Shown: positions 23,529-32,794, counted from the first letter of the stretch. The stretch: 64,000 bases of DNA from Pelagibacterium xiamenense (GCF_021166475.1 NZ_JAJOYS010000001.1:1240001-1304000), one strand, 5' to 3'. Made by a program: numbers and translations. The notes: generated by a model from the sequence alone, not told the origin.

Positions 23529-24403
23529 GGAATTTTTCGGCTGGTTTTGCGGCGCATATCGCTTCAGGCGCGACGACGCTGTGCTGGTGCTGGAAACTTG
23601 TGCGCACCGACGGGGTGACCTTCGGGTTTACCGACCATGATGCCGCGCTGAGCTTTGGCGGGGCGACCTACACGCCCGCGCATGGGCTCGACGGCGGGGA
23701 AACCGTCGCGCGGACCGGGGCACAGACGCAAACGGCGGAGGTCCTGGGTGTGCTCCACGCCGAGGCGATCACCGAGACCGATATTGCCATGGGGCGGTAT
23801 GACAGCGCGCGGGTGGAGAGCTGGCGGGTCAATTGGCGGGACGTCAGCGAGCGGCATCTGATGCGCGCGGATACGATCGGCGAAATCGTGCGCGAGGACG
23901 GCGTGTTCCGCGCCGAATTGCGCTCGGGGCAGTACGCGCTCAACGTGCCCAAGGGGCGTGTCTATCATCATCTGTGCGATGCGCGGCTGGGGGACGGAAG
24001 GTGCGGATTTGCGCTCGAACAATCCGGCTTCCGGACGAACGCCACCGTAACGGCGGTCGAAGACGCGTCGCGGATTTCCGTTTCGGGGATTTCGGGGTTC
24101 GTCGCTGGCTGGTTCGCCTATGGGCACGTCAAATGGACGAGCGGCGCGCGGGCCGGGATCGAGGACGGCGTCTCGGCGCATTCGGGGATGACGCTGGGAT
24201 TCGACCGGAACGTGGCCGACACCGTTGCGGTAGGCGATACGCTCACGGTTTATGCGGGGTGCGACAAGCAGTTTGCGACCTGTAAGGCCAAGTTCGGTAA
24301 CGGGGTCAATTTCCAGGGCTTTCCGCACATTCCCGGCAACGACTTCCTGATGCGCTATCCGAACGAGGACGATCCGATGACGGGCGGGAGTTTTTTCGGA
24401 TGA
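23525..24403 (+). CDS. GTA baseplate hub protein, DUF2163 / BR0599 (g13)
   Basis: A 292-aa hub component. Four cysteines in two pairs (C151 and C160 in LCDARLGDGRC; C246 and C253 in GCDKQFATC) are in the conserved places thought to hold an iron-sulfur or metal site in the RcGTA hub. VTFGFTDHDA near the N-terminus is the DUF2163 start; PHIPGNDFLMRYP closes the protein. Overlaps its neighbours by 4 bp on both sides. Confidence 0.9.
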   Translation: MRNFSAGFAAHIASGATTLCWCWKLVRTDGVTFGFTDHDAALSFGGATYTPAHGLDGGETVARTGAQTQTAEVLGVLHAEAITETDIAMGRYDSARVESWRVNWRDVSERHLMRADTIGEIVREDGVFRAELRSGQYALNVPKGRVYHHLCDARLGDGRCGFALEQSGFRTNATVTAVEDASRISVSGISGFVAGWFAYGHVKWTSGARAGIEDGVSAHSGMTLGFDRNVADTVAVGDTLTVYAGCDKQFATCKAKFGNGVNFQGFPHIPGNDFLMRYPNEDDPMTGGSFFG

Positions 24404-24822
24404 GGGCGCAGGTGGTCGCCGAAGCGCAGCGCTGGCTGGGCACGCCCTATCGGCATCAGGCTTCGGCGTTGGGCGCGGGGTGCGATTGCCTGGGCCTCGT
24501 GCGCGGGGTGTGGCGGGCGCTCTATGGCTCCGACCCCGCGCCGTTGCCGCCTTATGCGGCCGATTGGCGGCGCAACGATGTGCGCGATGCGCTGGAAATG
24601 GCGGCGCAGCGCTATTTTGCGCCGGCGCGCGGACCGAAAGTCGGACAGCTGGTGTTGTTCCGGCTAGTGCGCAAATTTCCGGCCCGGCACTGCGCGATCA
24701 TGGTGGCGGACGACAGGTTCATCCATGCGCAGGAACAGATCGGGGTGGCCGAGGGATATTTGAGCGAGGCATGGGCGCGGCGGATGGCCGGATGCTTCGA
24801 ATTTCCCGCAATCACGGGCTGA
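24400..24822 (+). CDS. GTA NlpC/P60 cell-wall peptidase (g14)
   Basis: A 140-aa tail-associated peptidase that should cut peptidoglycan peptides during DNA entry. It has Cys30 in GCDCLGLV and His97 in ARHCAIM, the NlpC/P60 pair, and WLGTPYRHQASALGAG before the Cys. The TTG-started g15 follows after 10 bp. Confidence 0.9.
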   Translation: MRAQVVAEAQRWLGTPYRHQASALGAGCDCLGLVRGVWRALYGSDPAPLPPYAADWRRNDVRDALEMAAQRYFAPARGPKVGQLVLFRLVRKFPARHCAIMVADDRFIHAQEQIGVAEGYLSEAWARRMAGCFEFPAITG

Positions 24823-24832
24823 GGACAATCTT

Positions 24833-27800
24833 TTGGCGACACTTGCATTTTCCCTCGCCGGACAGGCGCTGGGCGGGGCTGTTGGCGGACCATTCGGCGC
24901 AGTGGTTGGGCGGGCGCTCGGTGCGCTGGCCGGCAGTGCGGTCGATCAGGCGATTTTCGGCGCGCGGCCGGAGCGCGCGGGGACCGATATCCGGCTCTTC
25001 GGATCGACCGAGGGGATCGCCATTCCGCGCGTTTACGGCTGGAGCCGGGTGGCGGGGAACATCGTCTGGGCGACGGATCTCGAAAAGATCGCGCCCGAAG
25101 GCGCCGGGGCCAAGGGTTTTGGCGGGAACGACGGGGAGGTGGTCGCGGCGAGCTTCGCGCTGGCGTTGTGCGAAGGCGAGGTCGCGCATCTGGGGCGGAT
25201 CTGGGCGGACGGAAAGCTGCTTGAAACCGAAGGGTTGAAGATCCGGTTCTATCGCGGGACCGCGACCCAGCAGCCGGACAGTTTCATCGCGGCCAAGCAA
25301 GGGGCGGGGAATGCGCCGGGCTACCGCAACATTGCCTATCTCGTCTTCGAGCAATTGCCGCTCATCCCGTTCGGCAATCGCATTCCCAACCTGAGCGTTG
25401 AAATCTGCCGGCCGGTCGGCGATCTCGAATCCTCGATAAGGGCGGTTTGCCTGATCCCGGGATCGACGGAGTTCGGATACGACCCGGCGCCGCGCGTACG
25501 GGTGCTCGGGGAAGGACGCGCGGCGGCGGAGAACACGCATATGAGCGCCGAGCGCTCGGATTGGGACCTCTCTATCGACGAATTGACAGCGCTTTGCCCT
25601 AATCTCGAACATGTCGGGCTGGTGGTGGCGTGGTTCGGGACCGATCTGCGGTGCGGGCATTGCGTGGTCGAGCCGCGATCCGAGGCGGCGGTGCGGGAGG
25701 TCAAGGACACCGAATGGATCGTGGCGGGCCGCACGCGGGCGACGGCCAATACCGTTTCGCTCGTCGACGGCGCGCCGGCCTATGGCGGGACACCGTCGGA
25801 CGCGGCAGTGAAGGCAGCGATTGCGGACCTGTCCGCGCGCGGGATTTCGGTGACGCTCTATCCCTTCGTGATGATGGACGTCCCGGCGGACAATACGCTC
25901 ACCGATCCCTATACGCTTGGGACCGGGCAGCCGGCCTACCCCTGGCGGGGGCGGATCACGTGTTCGCCGGCGCCAGGGATGCCCGGATCGCCGGACGGAT
26001 CGGCAAGTGCTGCGGCGCAGGTCGATGCCTTTTTGGACAATGGCTATCGCGAGATGATCCTGCACTATGCGCAGCTTGCCGAGGAGGCCGGTGGCGTCGA
26101 GGCGTTTCTGATCGGCTCGGAGATGCGGCACCTGACCTGGGTGCGCTCCGGGCCCTCGAGCTTTCCGTTTGTCGATGCGCTCAAGGCGCTTGCTGCCGAT
26201 GTGCGGGCGATTGTGGGGGACGGGACAAAGATTGCCTATGCGGCGGACTGGTCGGAATATTCCGGGCTCCAGCCCGCGGACGCGCCGGGGGACAAGATCT
26301 TTCACCTCGACCCGCTCTGGGCGGACGCCAATATCGACGCGGTGGGGATCGACAATTACATGCCGATTGCCGATTGGCGCGACGGGCGGGACCACCCGGA
26401 CGGGTCCGCGACGGCGGCTATCTACGATCTCGATTATCTCAAAGCCAATATCGCGGGCGGGGAGGGGTTCGACTGGTACTACGCCAACGATGCCGACCGC
26501 ACGTCGGGGGTGCGAACGCCGATCGTCGATGGGGCGCATGGCGAGGATTGGGTCTACCGCTACAAGGACCTCGTCAACTGGTGGCGCGAGCCGCACCACA
26601 ACCGCATCGGCGGCGTGCGCTCGGCGAGCGCGACCGCGTGGGTGCCCCAGAGTAAGCCCATCTGGCTGACGGAAATCGGTTGCGGCGCGGTGGACAAGGG
26701 CCCCAATGCGCCCAACGCCTTTGGCGACCCCAAAAGCTCGGAGGACAAGCGGCCGCCGTTTTCCTCCGGTGTCCCCGATCCGTTCGTGCAGCGGCAGGCG
26801 TTGCGGGCGATGCATCAGTATTGGAGCCAGAGCGCGGGCAATCCGGCGTCGTCGCGATATTCCGGGCGCATGCTCGATACAAGCCGGATGTATCTGTGGT
26901 GTTGGGATGCACGGCCGTTTCCGGCGTTCCCCGGCATGTCCGATGTGTGGTCGGACGCGGCGAACTACGCGACCGGGCACTGGCTCAACGGACGGCTGGG
27001 GACCGCGAGCCCGGACGAACTGATCGCCGCGGTGAGCGCGGAGTACGGGGTTGCCCCGGCGGGCATTGCACCGGGCGGGCCGCATGTCGAGGGCATGGTG
27101 CTCGAGGACGTGATGAGCCTGCGCGACGCGATTGCGCCGCTGACCGATGCGGGCGGGCTCGTCGCGCGCGATGGGATCGACGGCATCGCCTGGGTGCGGC
27201 CCGATACCATCACCGCGGTGGAACTCGATGCGGGCGATTTCCAGCGCGGGGACGGCCCGCTGATTGCACGGCGCCGGGGCGAGGCAGCCGAGCAGGCGGG
27301 GCGGCTCTCCATGCAGTTTTTCGACCGGATGCGCGACTATCAGGCTGCGAGCGTCAATGCGGTTGCTCCCGCGGGGGATCGAATGGCGGTGACCCGGACC
27401 GGGCTCGTGCTCGAGGCGGGATCGGCGCGGGCGGCGGCGGCCGGTGCGCTTGAGCGGATGCGGCGGGCGAGCGAAACGCTGGAAACGCAACTGCCGCCGT
27501 CGCTCTCGGCGCTCGATGCGGGCGACGTGATCGCGCTCGCTGGCGAGGCGGGGCGATATGTGCTCGAAGATGTGCGGACCGGAACCGGCCTTGCGGTCAA
27601 AGCGGCGGCGCTGGCGTCGGATGTCGGCGCGCTCGCCCCGACGGCGACGGAGCCGCGCCCGGTGGTGATGCCGGCACCAGCCGTGCCTGTCGAGCCGGTG
27701 ATGCGGTTCGTGCATCTGCCGAAAACCGGTGGCGGGTCGGAACTGCTCGCCGGCGCTTACGCCGAGCCATGGCCGGGGCGCGTGACGCTGGGCGATGCGG

Positions 27801-28591
27801 TGATGGGGGAAACGCTCGCCGAACTGACCGCGCCGATGCGGTTCGGGACGCTTGCCGCGCCGATGGCGGCGGGGACCGGGCTTTTATGGTCGCGCGCGGA
27901 AACGCTGACGGTCACGCTGGCGCTGGGGCACCTTTCGGCGCTCGGTGAGGCGGCCGTTTTGGCCGGGAGCAACCGGATCGCGGTCGAATGCGACGACGGG
28001 CACTGGGAAGCGATCGGGTTCGCGTCGGCGGAATTGGTCGCGCCCGGGACATACGTGCTTTCGGCGCTGTTGCGGGGGCAACGGATGACGGCGCCGGGCG
28101 GCGCGGCGGCGGGCAATCGCGTCGTCGTGCTCGACGGACGGTTGGTTGCGGTCGATGTGGCTGACGGCGATGTCGGCACAACCCGTAGCATCCGGGTCTA
28201 TGCGGGTGCACGCGATCTTGTGGGGGCGTCCCATGCGGTGACACTCGACGCGGGACCTGCGCTGCCGCTCTCGCCGGTGCATGTACGGGCAGAGAGGGAC
28301 GCGGGGAGCGGGGATGTCGTGCTCTCGTGGGTGCGGCGGAGCCGGAATGGCGGCGACGGGTGGACCTATGGCGACGTGCCGCTCGATTTTTCGCCCGAGG
28401 CCTATCGGGTGACCATCCGGGATGGGGCGGCGACTATGCGGGTCGAAACGGTTTCAGCACCGGTGTTTCTCTATTCCGCTGCCGCGCAGACGGCCGATTT
28501 CGGCGGGCCGGCGGCGGGGTTTTCGGTTTCCATTGAGCAATTGAGCGCCGTACTGGGTCCCGGCCCGGCGGCGCAGGGGGTGTTTTTATGA
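24833..28591 (+). CDS. GTA megatron / host-specificity tail tip protein (g15)
   Basis: A 1252-aa baseplate protein, the largest of the cluster. The N-terminus is a Gly/Ala-rich segment with membrane-like character (ALGGAVGGPFGAVVGRALG), perhaps for penetration. A GTA TIM-barrel-like (glycoside-hydrolase-like) domain covers about residues 340-700, with IAYAADWSEYSG near 467 and PIWLTEIGCGA near 609. A phage-tail J-like domain follows, and the end is beta-rich. It starts with TTG at 24833, the only start that gives the known N-terminus. In RcGTA this protein carries receptor binding and DNA ejection functions. Its end overlaps the next gene by 4 bp. Confidence 0.93.
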   Translation: MATLAFSLAGQALGGAVGGPFGAVVGRALGALAGSAVDQAIFGARPERAGTDIRLFGSTEGIAIPRVYGWSRVAGNIVWATDLEKIAPEGAGAKGFGGNDGEVVAASFALALCEGEVAHLGRIWADGKLLETEGLKIRFYRGTATQQPDSFIAAKQGAGNAPGYRNIAYLVFEQLPLIPFGNRIPNLSVEICRPVGDLESSIRAVCLIPGSTEFGYDPAPRVRVLGEGRAAAENTHMSAERSDWDLSIDELTALCPNLEHVGLVVAWFGTDLRCGHCVVEPRSEAAVREVKDTEWIVAGRTRATANTVSLVDGAPAYGGTPSDAAVKAAIADLSARGISVTLYPFVMMDVPADNTLTDPYTLGTGQPAYPWRGRITCSPAPGMPGSPDGSASAAAQVDAFLDNGYREMILHYAQLAEEAGGVEAFLIGSEMRHLTWVRSGPSSFPFVDALKALAADVRAIVGDGTKIAYAADWSEYSGLQPADAPGDKIFHLDPLWADANIDAVGIDNYMPIADWRDGRDHPDGSATAAIYDLDYLKANIAGGEGFDWYYANDADRTSGVRTPIVDGAHGEDWVYRYKDLVNWWREPHHNRIGGVRSASATAWVPQSKPIWLTEIGCGAVDKGPNAPNAFGDPKSSEDKRPPFSSGVPDPFVQRQALRAMHQYWSQSAGNPASSRYSGRMLDTSRMYLWCWDARPFPAFPGMSDVWSDAANYATGHWLNGRLGTASPDELIAAVSAEYGVAPAGIAPGGPHVEGMVLEDVMSLRDAIAPLTDAGGLVARDGIDGIAWVRPDTITAVELDAGDFQRGDGPLIARRRGEAAEQAGRLSMQFFDRMRDYQAASVNAVAPAGDRMAVTRTGLVLEAGSARAAAAGALERMRRASETLETQLPPSLSALDAGDVIALAGEAGRYVLEDVRTGTGLAVKAAALASDVGALAPTATEPRPVVMPAPAVPVEPVMRFVHLPKTGGGSELLAGAYAEPWPGRVTLGDAVMGETLAELTAPMRFGTLAAPMAAGTGLLWSRAETLTVTLALGHLSALGEAAVLAGSNRIAVECDDGHWEAIGFASAELVAPGTYVLSALLRGQRMTAPGGAAAGNRVVVLDGRLVAVDVADGDVGTTRSIRVYAGARDLVGASHAVTLDAGPALPLSPVHVRAERDAGSGDVVLSWVRRSRNGGDGWTYGDVPLDFSPEAYRVTIRDGAATMRVETVSAPVFLYSAAAQTADFGGPAAGFSVSIEQLSAVLGPGPAAQGVFL

Positions 28592-29532
28592 CCACGACCG
28601 CGCGGCTCGGACTGCCGCTGCTCGCGCCCGAACAGGCGCAAAAGCACATCACGCATAACGAGGCGCTGGTGTTGCTCGATGCGCTGGTGCAGCTCCGGCT
28701 CGACGGGGTGGATACCGTCTCGCCGCCGGGGGCGCCGGCCGAGGGCGAGACGCATGCGATCGGTCTCGCAGCGACGAATGCCTGGGACGGGCACGATGGG
28801 GAGATCGCGTGTTGGACCGAAGGCGGCTGGCGGTTCGCCGTGCCGGTCGAAGGGTGGCTGGCGTGGGACGCGGGGGCGGGCAGTCTGCTGGTCTTCCGCG
28901 GCGGGGGCTGGGTGCCGTTTTCGCAGAGCCTGTCGCGCGTCGGGATCGGGGCGGATGCGGACGCGACGAACCGGTTGCTGGTGCGGTCCGAGGCTGCGCT
29001 TTTCACCGCAATCGACGCGGGCAGTGGCGGCAACGGCGATGTGCGGCTGACGCTCAACAAGGAGACGGCGGGCGATAGCGCGACGCTGCTCTTCCAGTCC
29101 GGTTGGTCGGGACGGGCGGAGATCGGGCTTTCGGGCAATGACGATTTCGCGTTCAAGGTGAGCGCCGACGGGTCGAGTTTCACCACCGCGTTTACCCTCG
29201 ACGCGGACGCGGGTTTTGTGAGTTTCGGGCGGATGACGGGGGCGGTGCCGAGCTACCCGACAGTGGCGGCGGGTGAACTGACGGTCGAGACGAGCTACGC
29301 CGTGCCGGCGCCCGAAAGCGGGACGAGCGACGATGTGGATACGATATCCGGCGGGTTCGACGGGGCGGTGCTGATCGTGACCGGAACGGCGGGCAATACG
29401 CTCACCTTCCGGGACGGTACGGGGAACTTGAAGCTCGGGGCGGACCGGGTGCTCGACAATTTCGAGGACAGCCTGATGCTGGTCCGGCGCGGGTCGGACT
29501 GGATCGAACTGAGCTACGCCGACAACGGCTGA
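28588..29532 (+). CDS. DUF2793 tail-fibre-like protein
   Basis: A 314-aa protein. The first about 110 residues (LGLPLLAPEQAQKHITHNEA, then WTEGGWRFAVPVEGWLAWD) form a DUF2793 domain, common on proteins at the end of GTA and Mu-like clusters. The rest is beta-rich with repeated short strands, as in fibre or receptor-binding parts. It overlaps g15 by 4 bp. It probably decorates the baseplate or head; the exact place is unknown. Confidence 0.8.
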   Translation: MTTTARLGLPLLAPEQAQKHITHNEALVLLDALVQLRLDGVDTVSPPGAPAEGETHAIGLAATNAWDGHDGEIACWTEGGWRFAVPVEGWLAWDAGAGSLLVFRGGGWVPFSQSLSRVGIGADADATNRLLVRSEAALFTAIDAGSGGNGDVRLTLNKETAGDSATLLFQSGWSGRAEIGLSGNDDFAFKVSADGSSFTTAFTLDADAGFVSFGRMTGAVPSYPTVAAGELTVETSYAVPAPESGTSDDVDTISGGFDGAVLIVTGTAGNTLTFRDGTGNLKLGADRVLDNFEDSLMLVRRGSDWIELSYADNG

Positions 29533-29563
29533 TTTTTCGAGGACATTTCAAGGAGCTTACGCC

Positions 29564-30313
29564 ATGGCGACGTCGCGGTGGGGCCATTGCCTTGCGCAGA
29601 TTTTGAAAAACGAGGGCGGATACGCCGATCATCCCGCCGATCCGGGTGGCGCGACGAACATGGGGATCACGCGCAAGACACTCGCGCGCTGGCGCGGGAT
29701 TTCGCCCTGGTGGGAATTGCCGAAATCCGCAGTGAAGACGCTCAGGCGCGCCGAGGCCGGGGCGATCTACAAGGCGCATTACTGGGACCGGTGCCGGGCG
29801 GGATCGCTCCCCGCCGGGCTCGACCTGGCGGTATTCGACTATGCGGTCAATTCGGGGCCCGTCCGTGCCGTCAAGACGCTGCAGGCACTCGTCGGCGTCG
29901 TCGCGGACGGGTTCGTGGGACCGGTGACGCTGGCGGCGGTCGCCCGCAGGGACACCAAGACATTGATCGGCGCGCTCTGCGACCAACGTATGCGCTTTCT
30001 CGAGCGGCTGCGGACATTTGCGGTTTTCGGGCGCGGCTGGAGCCGCCGGGTGGCCGAAATCCGGGCAGCGGCGCTGGCCGATGCGCCGCTGAGCCCTCCC
30101 AATTCATCCAACCAAGGAGTGAACGAGATGAATATTCTTGCCGGCTACAAGACATATGCCGTGGGTATCCTGATGCTGCTGGTCGGGGTCGCGGAGGTTT
30201 TCGGCTTCGATATCGGGCCATTCGGGGACTATTCGGGCGCGCAGCTCGTGATGGAGGCGCTGGCTGTGATTTTCCTGCGCAAGGGGATCAAGAACGATTT
30301 GGGCCAGGCCTGA
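29564..30313 (+). CDS. GH108 lysozyme fused in frame to a holin-like tail
   Basis: A 249-aa frame. Residues 1-185 are a glycoside hydrolase family 108 muramidase: Glu17 in LKNEGGYADHPADPGG, GATNMGIT and LDLAVFDYAVNSGP. After a linker (PPNSSNQGVNE) the frame enters a 61-aa membrane protein starting MNILAGYKTYAVGILMLLVG. The linker contains AAGGAG and an ATG 8 bp later, so the tail looks like a once-separate gene. The enzyme should lyse the producer cell to release GTA particles. In RcGTA, lysis genes are elsewhere in the genome, so their place here is notable. Confidence 0.85.
   Translation: MATSRWGHCLAQILKNEGGYADHPADPGGATNMGITRKTLARWRGISPWWELPKSAVKTLRRAEAGAIYKAHYWDRCRAGSLPAGLDLAVFDYAVNSGPVRAVKTLQALVGVVADGFVGPVTLAAVARRDTKTLIGALCDQRMRFLERLRTFAVFGRGWSRRVAEIRAAALADAPLSPPNSSNQGVNEMNILAGYKTYAVGILMLLVGVAEVFGFDIGPFGDYSGAQLVMEALAVIFLRKGIKNDLGQA
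30128..30313 (+). CDS. Internal holin-like frame
   Basis: Sixty-one codons in the same frame as the muramidase, starting at ATG 30128 behind AAGGAG (30114-30119). The protein has a hydrophobic segment (YAVGILMLLVGVAEVFGF), then a polar stretch, a second hydrophobic segment (AQLVMEALAVIFL) and a basic end, as in small holins. It may be made both as part of the fusion and by itself. Independent translation is inference. Confidence 0.55.
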   Translation: MNILAGYKTYAVGILMLLVGVAEVFGFDIGPFGDYSGAQLVMEALAVIFLRKGIKNDLGQA

Positions 30314-30368
30314 CAAGCGTCGGCAACGTTCATTTGCAGTTCAGCCAATCCGCGCTAAACATCGGGGC

Positions 30369-30665
30369 ATGAAAAACGCCCTTCGCCATATCCTCGCCAT
30401 CGCGCTGCTTGCGGCCGCGCCCGTGGCAGTTCCCGTAACCCCGGCTGCTGCGCAGTCGGGGTGCTGGGACAACTCCGCGATCCAGTCCGCACTGGCCGAA
30501 GGCCGGATAATACCGGTGGCCCAGGTTCTCTCGCGCGAGGGTGTTCCCACTTCGACCGAGGTTCTGAGCGTCAAGGTGTGCGAGCAGGGCGGGACTCTCG
30601 TTTATGTGCTTGCCGTGCTTGAAGCATCGGGCCAGGCGCGTAATTTGACGCTCAACGCGCAATAG
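30369..30665 (+). CDS. FeuN-like small periplasmic protein (PepSY-like)
   Basis: A 98-aa protein with a signal peptide ending APAAAQ-like (PVTPAAAQ). The mature part is one PepSY-like module (IQSALAEGRIIPVAQVLSRE, then VLSVKVCEQGGTLVYVLAV) with two Cys. It precedes a FeuP/FeuQ-like pair by 19 bp. In Sinorhizobium meliloti the small periplasmic FeuN modulates FeuQ; place and type of protein match that, but identity was not tested. Confidence 0.65.
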   Translation: MKNALRHILAIALLAAAPVAVPVTPAAAQSGCWDNSAIQSALAEGRIIPVAQVLSREGVPTSTEVLSVKVCEQGGTLVYVLAVLEASGQARNLTLNAQ

Positions 30666-30684
30666 CAACAAAGGCGGGGGACCG

Positions 30685-31344
30685 ATGCGCATACTGGTCG
30701 TTGAAGATGACGAATCGCTCAACCGGCAGATCACCGAAGCGCTGAGCGATGCCGGATATGTCGTCGACACGGCGACCGACGGCGAGGAAGGACATTTCCT
30801 CGGCGACACCGAACCTTACGATGCGGTCGTGCTCGATATCGGCCTGCCGCAAATGGACGGCATCTCCGTCCTTGAGGCCTGGCGGCGGGACGGCCGCATG
30901 ATGCCGGTGCTGCTATTGACCGCGCGCGACCGCTGGAGCGACAAGGTCCAGGGCATCGACGCGGGCGCCGACGACTATGTCGCCAAGCCCTTCCACATGG
31001 AAGAAGTGCTTGCCCGCATTCGCGCCCTGGTGCGCCGGGCCGCCGGGCACGCCTCGAACGAAATCACCGCCGGGCAGGTGCGGCTCGACGTCAAGGCCGG
31101 GCGTGTGACCGTCGACGGCAAGGCCATAAAGCTCACGTCGCACGAATTCCGGCTGCTCTCGTATCTCATGATGCACAAGGGCAAGGTCATCTCGCGCACG
31201 GAGCTGACAGAGCACCTCTACGACCAGGATTTCGACCGCGATTCCAATACGATCGAAGTGTTTGTCGGACGCCTCCGCAAAAAGCTTCCCGACGAGCTGA
31301 TCCAGACGATCAGAGGGCTCGGCTATCAGATCACTGCTGAGTGA
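30685..31344 (+). CDS. feuP: OmpR-family response regulator, FeuP-like
   Basis: A 219-aa regulator. The receiver domain has acidic residues D8/D9 and phospho-acceptor D51 in VVLDIGLPQMDG, with K in VAKPF. The winged-helix DNA-binding domain has LTSHEFRLLSYLM and RDSNTIEVFVGRLRKKL. It lies between the FeuN-like gene and the kinase, 10 bp from the latter. In rhizobia FeuPQ responds to osmotic or envelope conditions and controls cyclic glucan export. Confidence 0.85.
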   Translation: MRILVVEDDESLNRQITEALSDAGYVVDTATDGEEGHFLGDTEPYDAVVLDIGLPQMDGISVLEAWRRDGRMMPVLLLTARDRWSDKVQGIDAGADDYVAKPFHMEEVLARIRALVRRAAGHASNEITAGQVRLDVKAGRVTVDGKAIKLTSHEFRLLSYLMMHKGKVISRTELTEHLYDQDFDRDSNTIEVFVGRLRKKLPDELIQTIRGLGYQITAE

Positions 31345-31354
31345 CACCGGTCTG

Positions 31355-32713
31355 ATGCGCAAGGGCTCGATTGCGTTCCGCCTGTTCTGGCTCTCGGCCG
31401 GCTGGTTGATCGTCGCGCTTGTCGCGACGGCATTTCTCCTTTCCGAGCTCTATTCCCAGGCACTCGACCGCGACCTCAACGAAACGCTCGAATTCCATAT
31501 CGCCACCCTCGTGGGCCGCACACTCGAAGCCCGATCTCCTGGTTCGGACACCATCGCCATCGCCGATCCGCGCTTTTCGCGCCCGACATCCGGATGGTAC
31601 TGGCAGATCCGCGACGAGAATGGCGGCATCGTCAACTTCTCCGCGTCGCTCGTCGGCACGGTGCTTCCCGATCTCGACACCCCATACAACGCTGCCAACA
31701 CGCGCTCGGGCGTCATCGAGGATGCCAACGGCCAGCGGTTGCGGGCCGTCGAGCGGCTTGTGACGCTGGCCGATATCGGGCGGCTCTCGATCATGGTCGC
31801 GGGCAACCTCACCGACCTCAACGAGCGGACGGAAGCCTTCCGCGGACAGGCGATCGTCGTTCTGGGCGTCGTGGGGCTTATTCTCGCCGCGATGAGCGCG
31901 ATGATCGCGCGGTTTGCGTTGCGCCCGATAGAACGGTTGCGCGAGGCGGTCGAGGCCGTCCGCGAGGGCGATGCGCCAACGGTTGCGGGCGACTTCCCCC
32001 AGGAGATCGCGCCGCTTGCCGAGGAGGTGAACGAGCTTCTGCGCTCCAACACCCAGATCATCGAACGCGCGCGCTCCCAGGTCGGCAACCTTGCCCACGG
32101 GCTCAAGACCCCGCTCGCCGTATTGCGCAATGAAGCGGAAACGGACAAGAGCGCGCTCGGCCAGACGGTGATGGTCGAAACCACCAACATGTCCAAGATC
32201 GTTGCCACCTATCTCGACCGCGCGCGGCTCTCGGCGCGCACCAGCGTCGTGGGCAAGCGCGCCGATACGGCCATGGTGCTCAACCGGCTCGGGCGCGTCA
32301 TGGCCAAGCTCCACAAGGGGCACGACGTCGAGGTCGCGATCGACGAAGACACGCCCTGGTTCCGGGGAGACGAGGGCGATCTCGAGGAAATGGTCGGCAA
32401 TCTTCTCGACAATGCCTGCAAATGGGCCCGCTCGGCGATTCGCCTTGGCGCCGCGGAAATCGTCCGCGAGGGGAACCGTCAGGTTCACGTCGTCGTTGAA
32501 GACAATGGGCCCGGATTAAGCCCGCAAGAGGCCGAAAAAGTGTTGCGCCGCGGTGTCAGGCTCGATGAAAAAACGCCAGGAAGCGGGCTGGGACTCGATA
32601 TCGTCAAGGAACTGGTTGATGTGTATGGTGGCGACCTGACCATGACCGGTTCCGAGATGGGCGGGCTCAAAGTTGAGCTTTTTCTCCCTGCCGCGCGCAG
32701 CGGGCGCGCCTGA
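31355..32713 (+). CDS. feuQ: Sensor histidine kinase, FeuQ-like
   Basis: A 452-aa membrane kinase. TM1 is residues about 10-30 and TM2 about 163-188, with a periplasmic domain between, then HAMP. The H-box is VGNLAHGLKTPLAVLRNEAE with His248, the PhoQ/FeuQ-type 'AHGLKTPL' variant. ATP-binding motifs are NLLDNACKWA, VVEDNGPGL and GSGLGLDIV. Its partner is the regulator 10 bp upstream. The periplasmic domain could meet the FeuN-like protein. Confidence 0.87.
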   Translation: MRKGSIAFRLFWLSAGWLIVALVATAFLLSELYSQALDRDLNETLEFHIATLVGRTLEARSPGSDTIAIADPRFSRPTSGWYWQIRDENGGIVNFSASLVGTVLPDLDTPYNAANTRSGVIEDANGQRLRAVERLVTLADIGRLSIMVAGNLTDLNERTEAFRGQAIVVLGVVGLILAAMSAMIARFALRPIERLREAVEAVREGDAPTVAGDFPQEIAPLAEEVNELLRSNTQIIERARSQVGNLAHGLKTPLAVLRNEAETDKSALGQTVMVETTNMSKIVATYLDRARLSARTSVVGKRADTAMVLNRLGRVMAKLHKGHDVEVAIDEDTPWFRGDEGDLEEMVGNLLDNACKWARSAIRLGAAEIVREGNRQVHVVVEDNGPGLSPQEAEKVLRRGVRLDEKTPGSGLGLDIVKELVDVYGGDLTMTGSEMGGLKVELFLPAARSGRA

Positions 32714-32794
32714 GCTGTGCTAAGGTGCGGCGCTGCCTGGGGACAGGAATAAGGATTTGGACGCTTTGCGGCGTCCGTTGAGAGGTTTTGGACG

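Noticed and set aside
24812-27715. 967-codon minus-strand frame opposite g15
   Set aside because: The + strand has conserved GTA megatron sequence; the minus frame is Arg/Pro/His-rich and has no family features.
12771-30313. Active temperate prophage
   Set aside because: No integrase, repressor, replication, or att repeat; the complete RcGTA order and host-like GC support a GTA.
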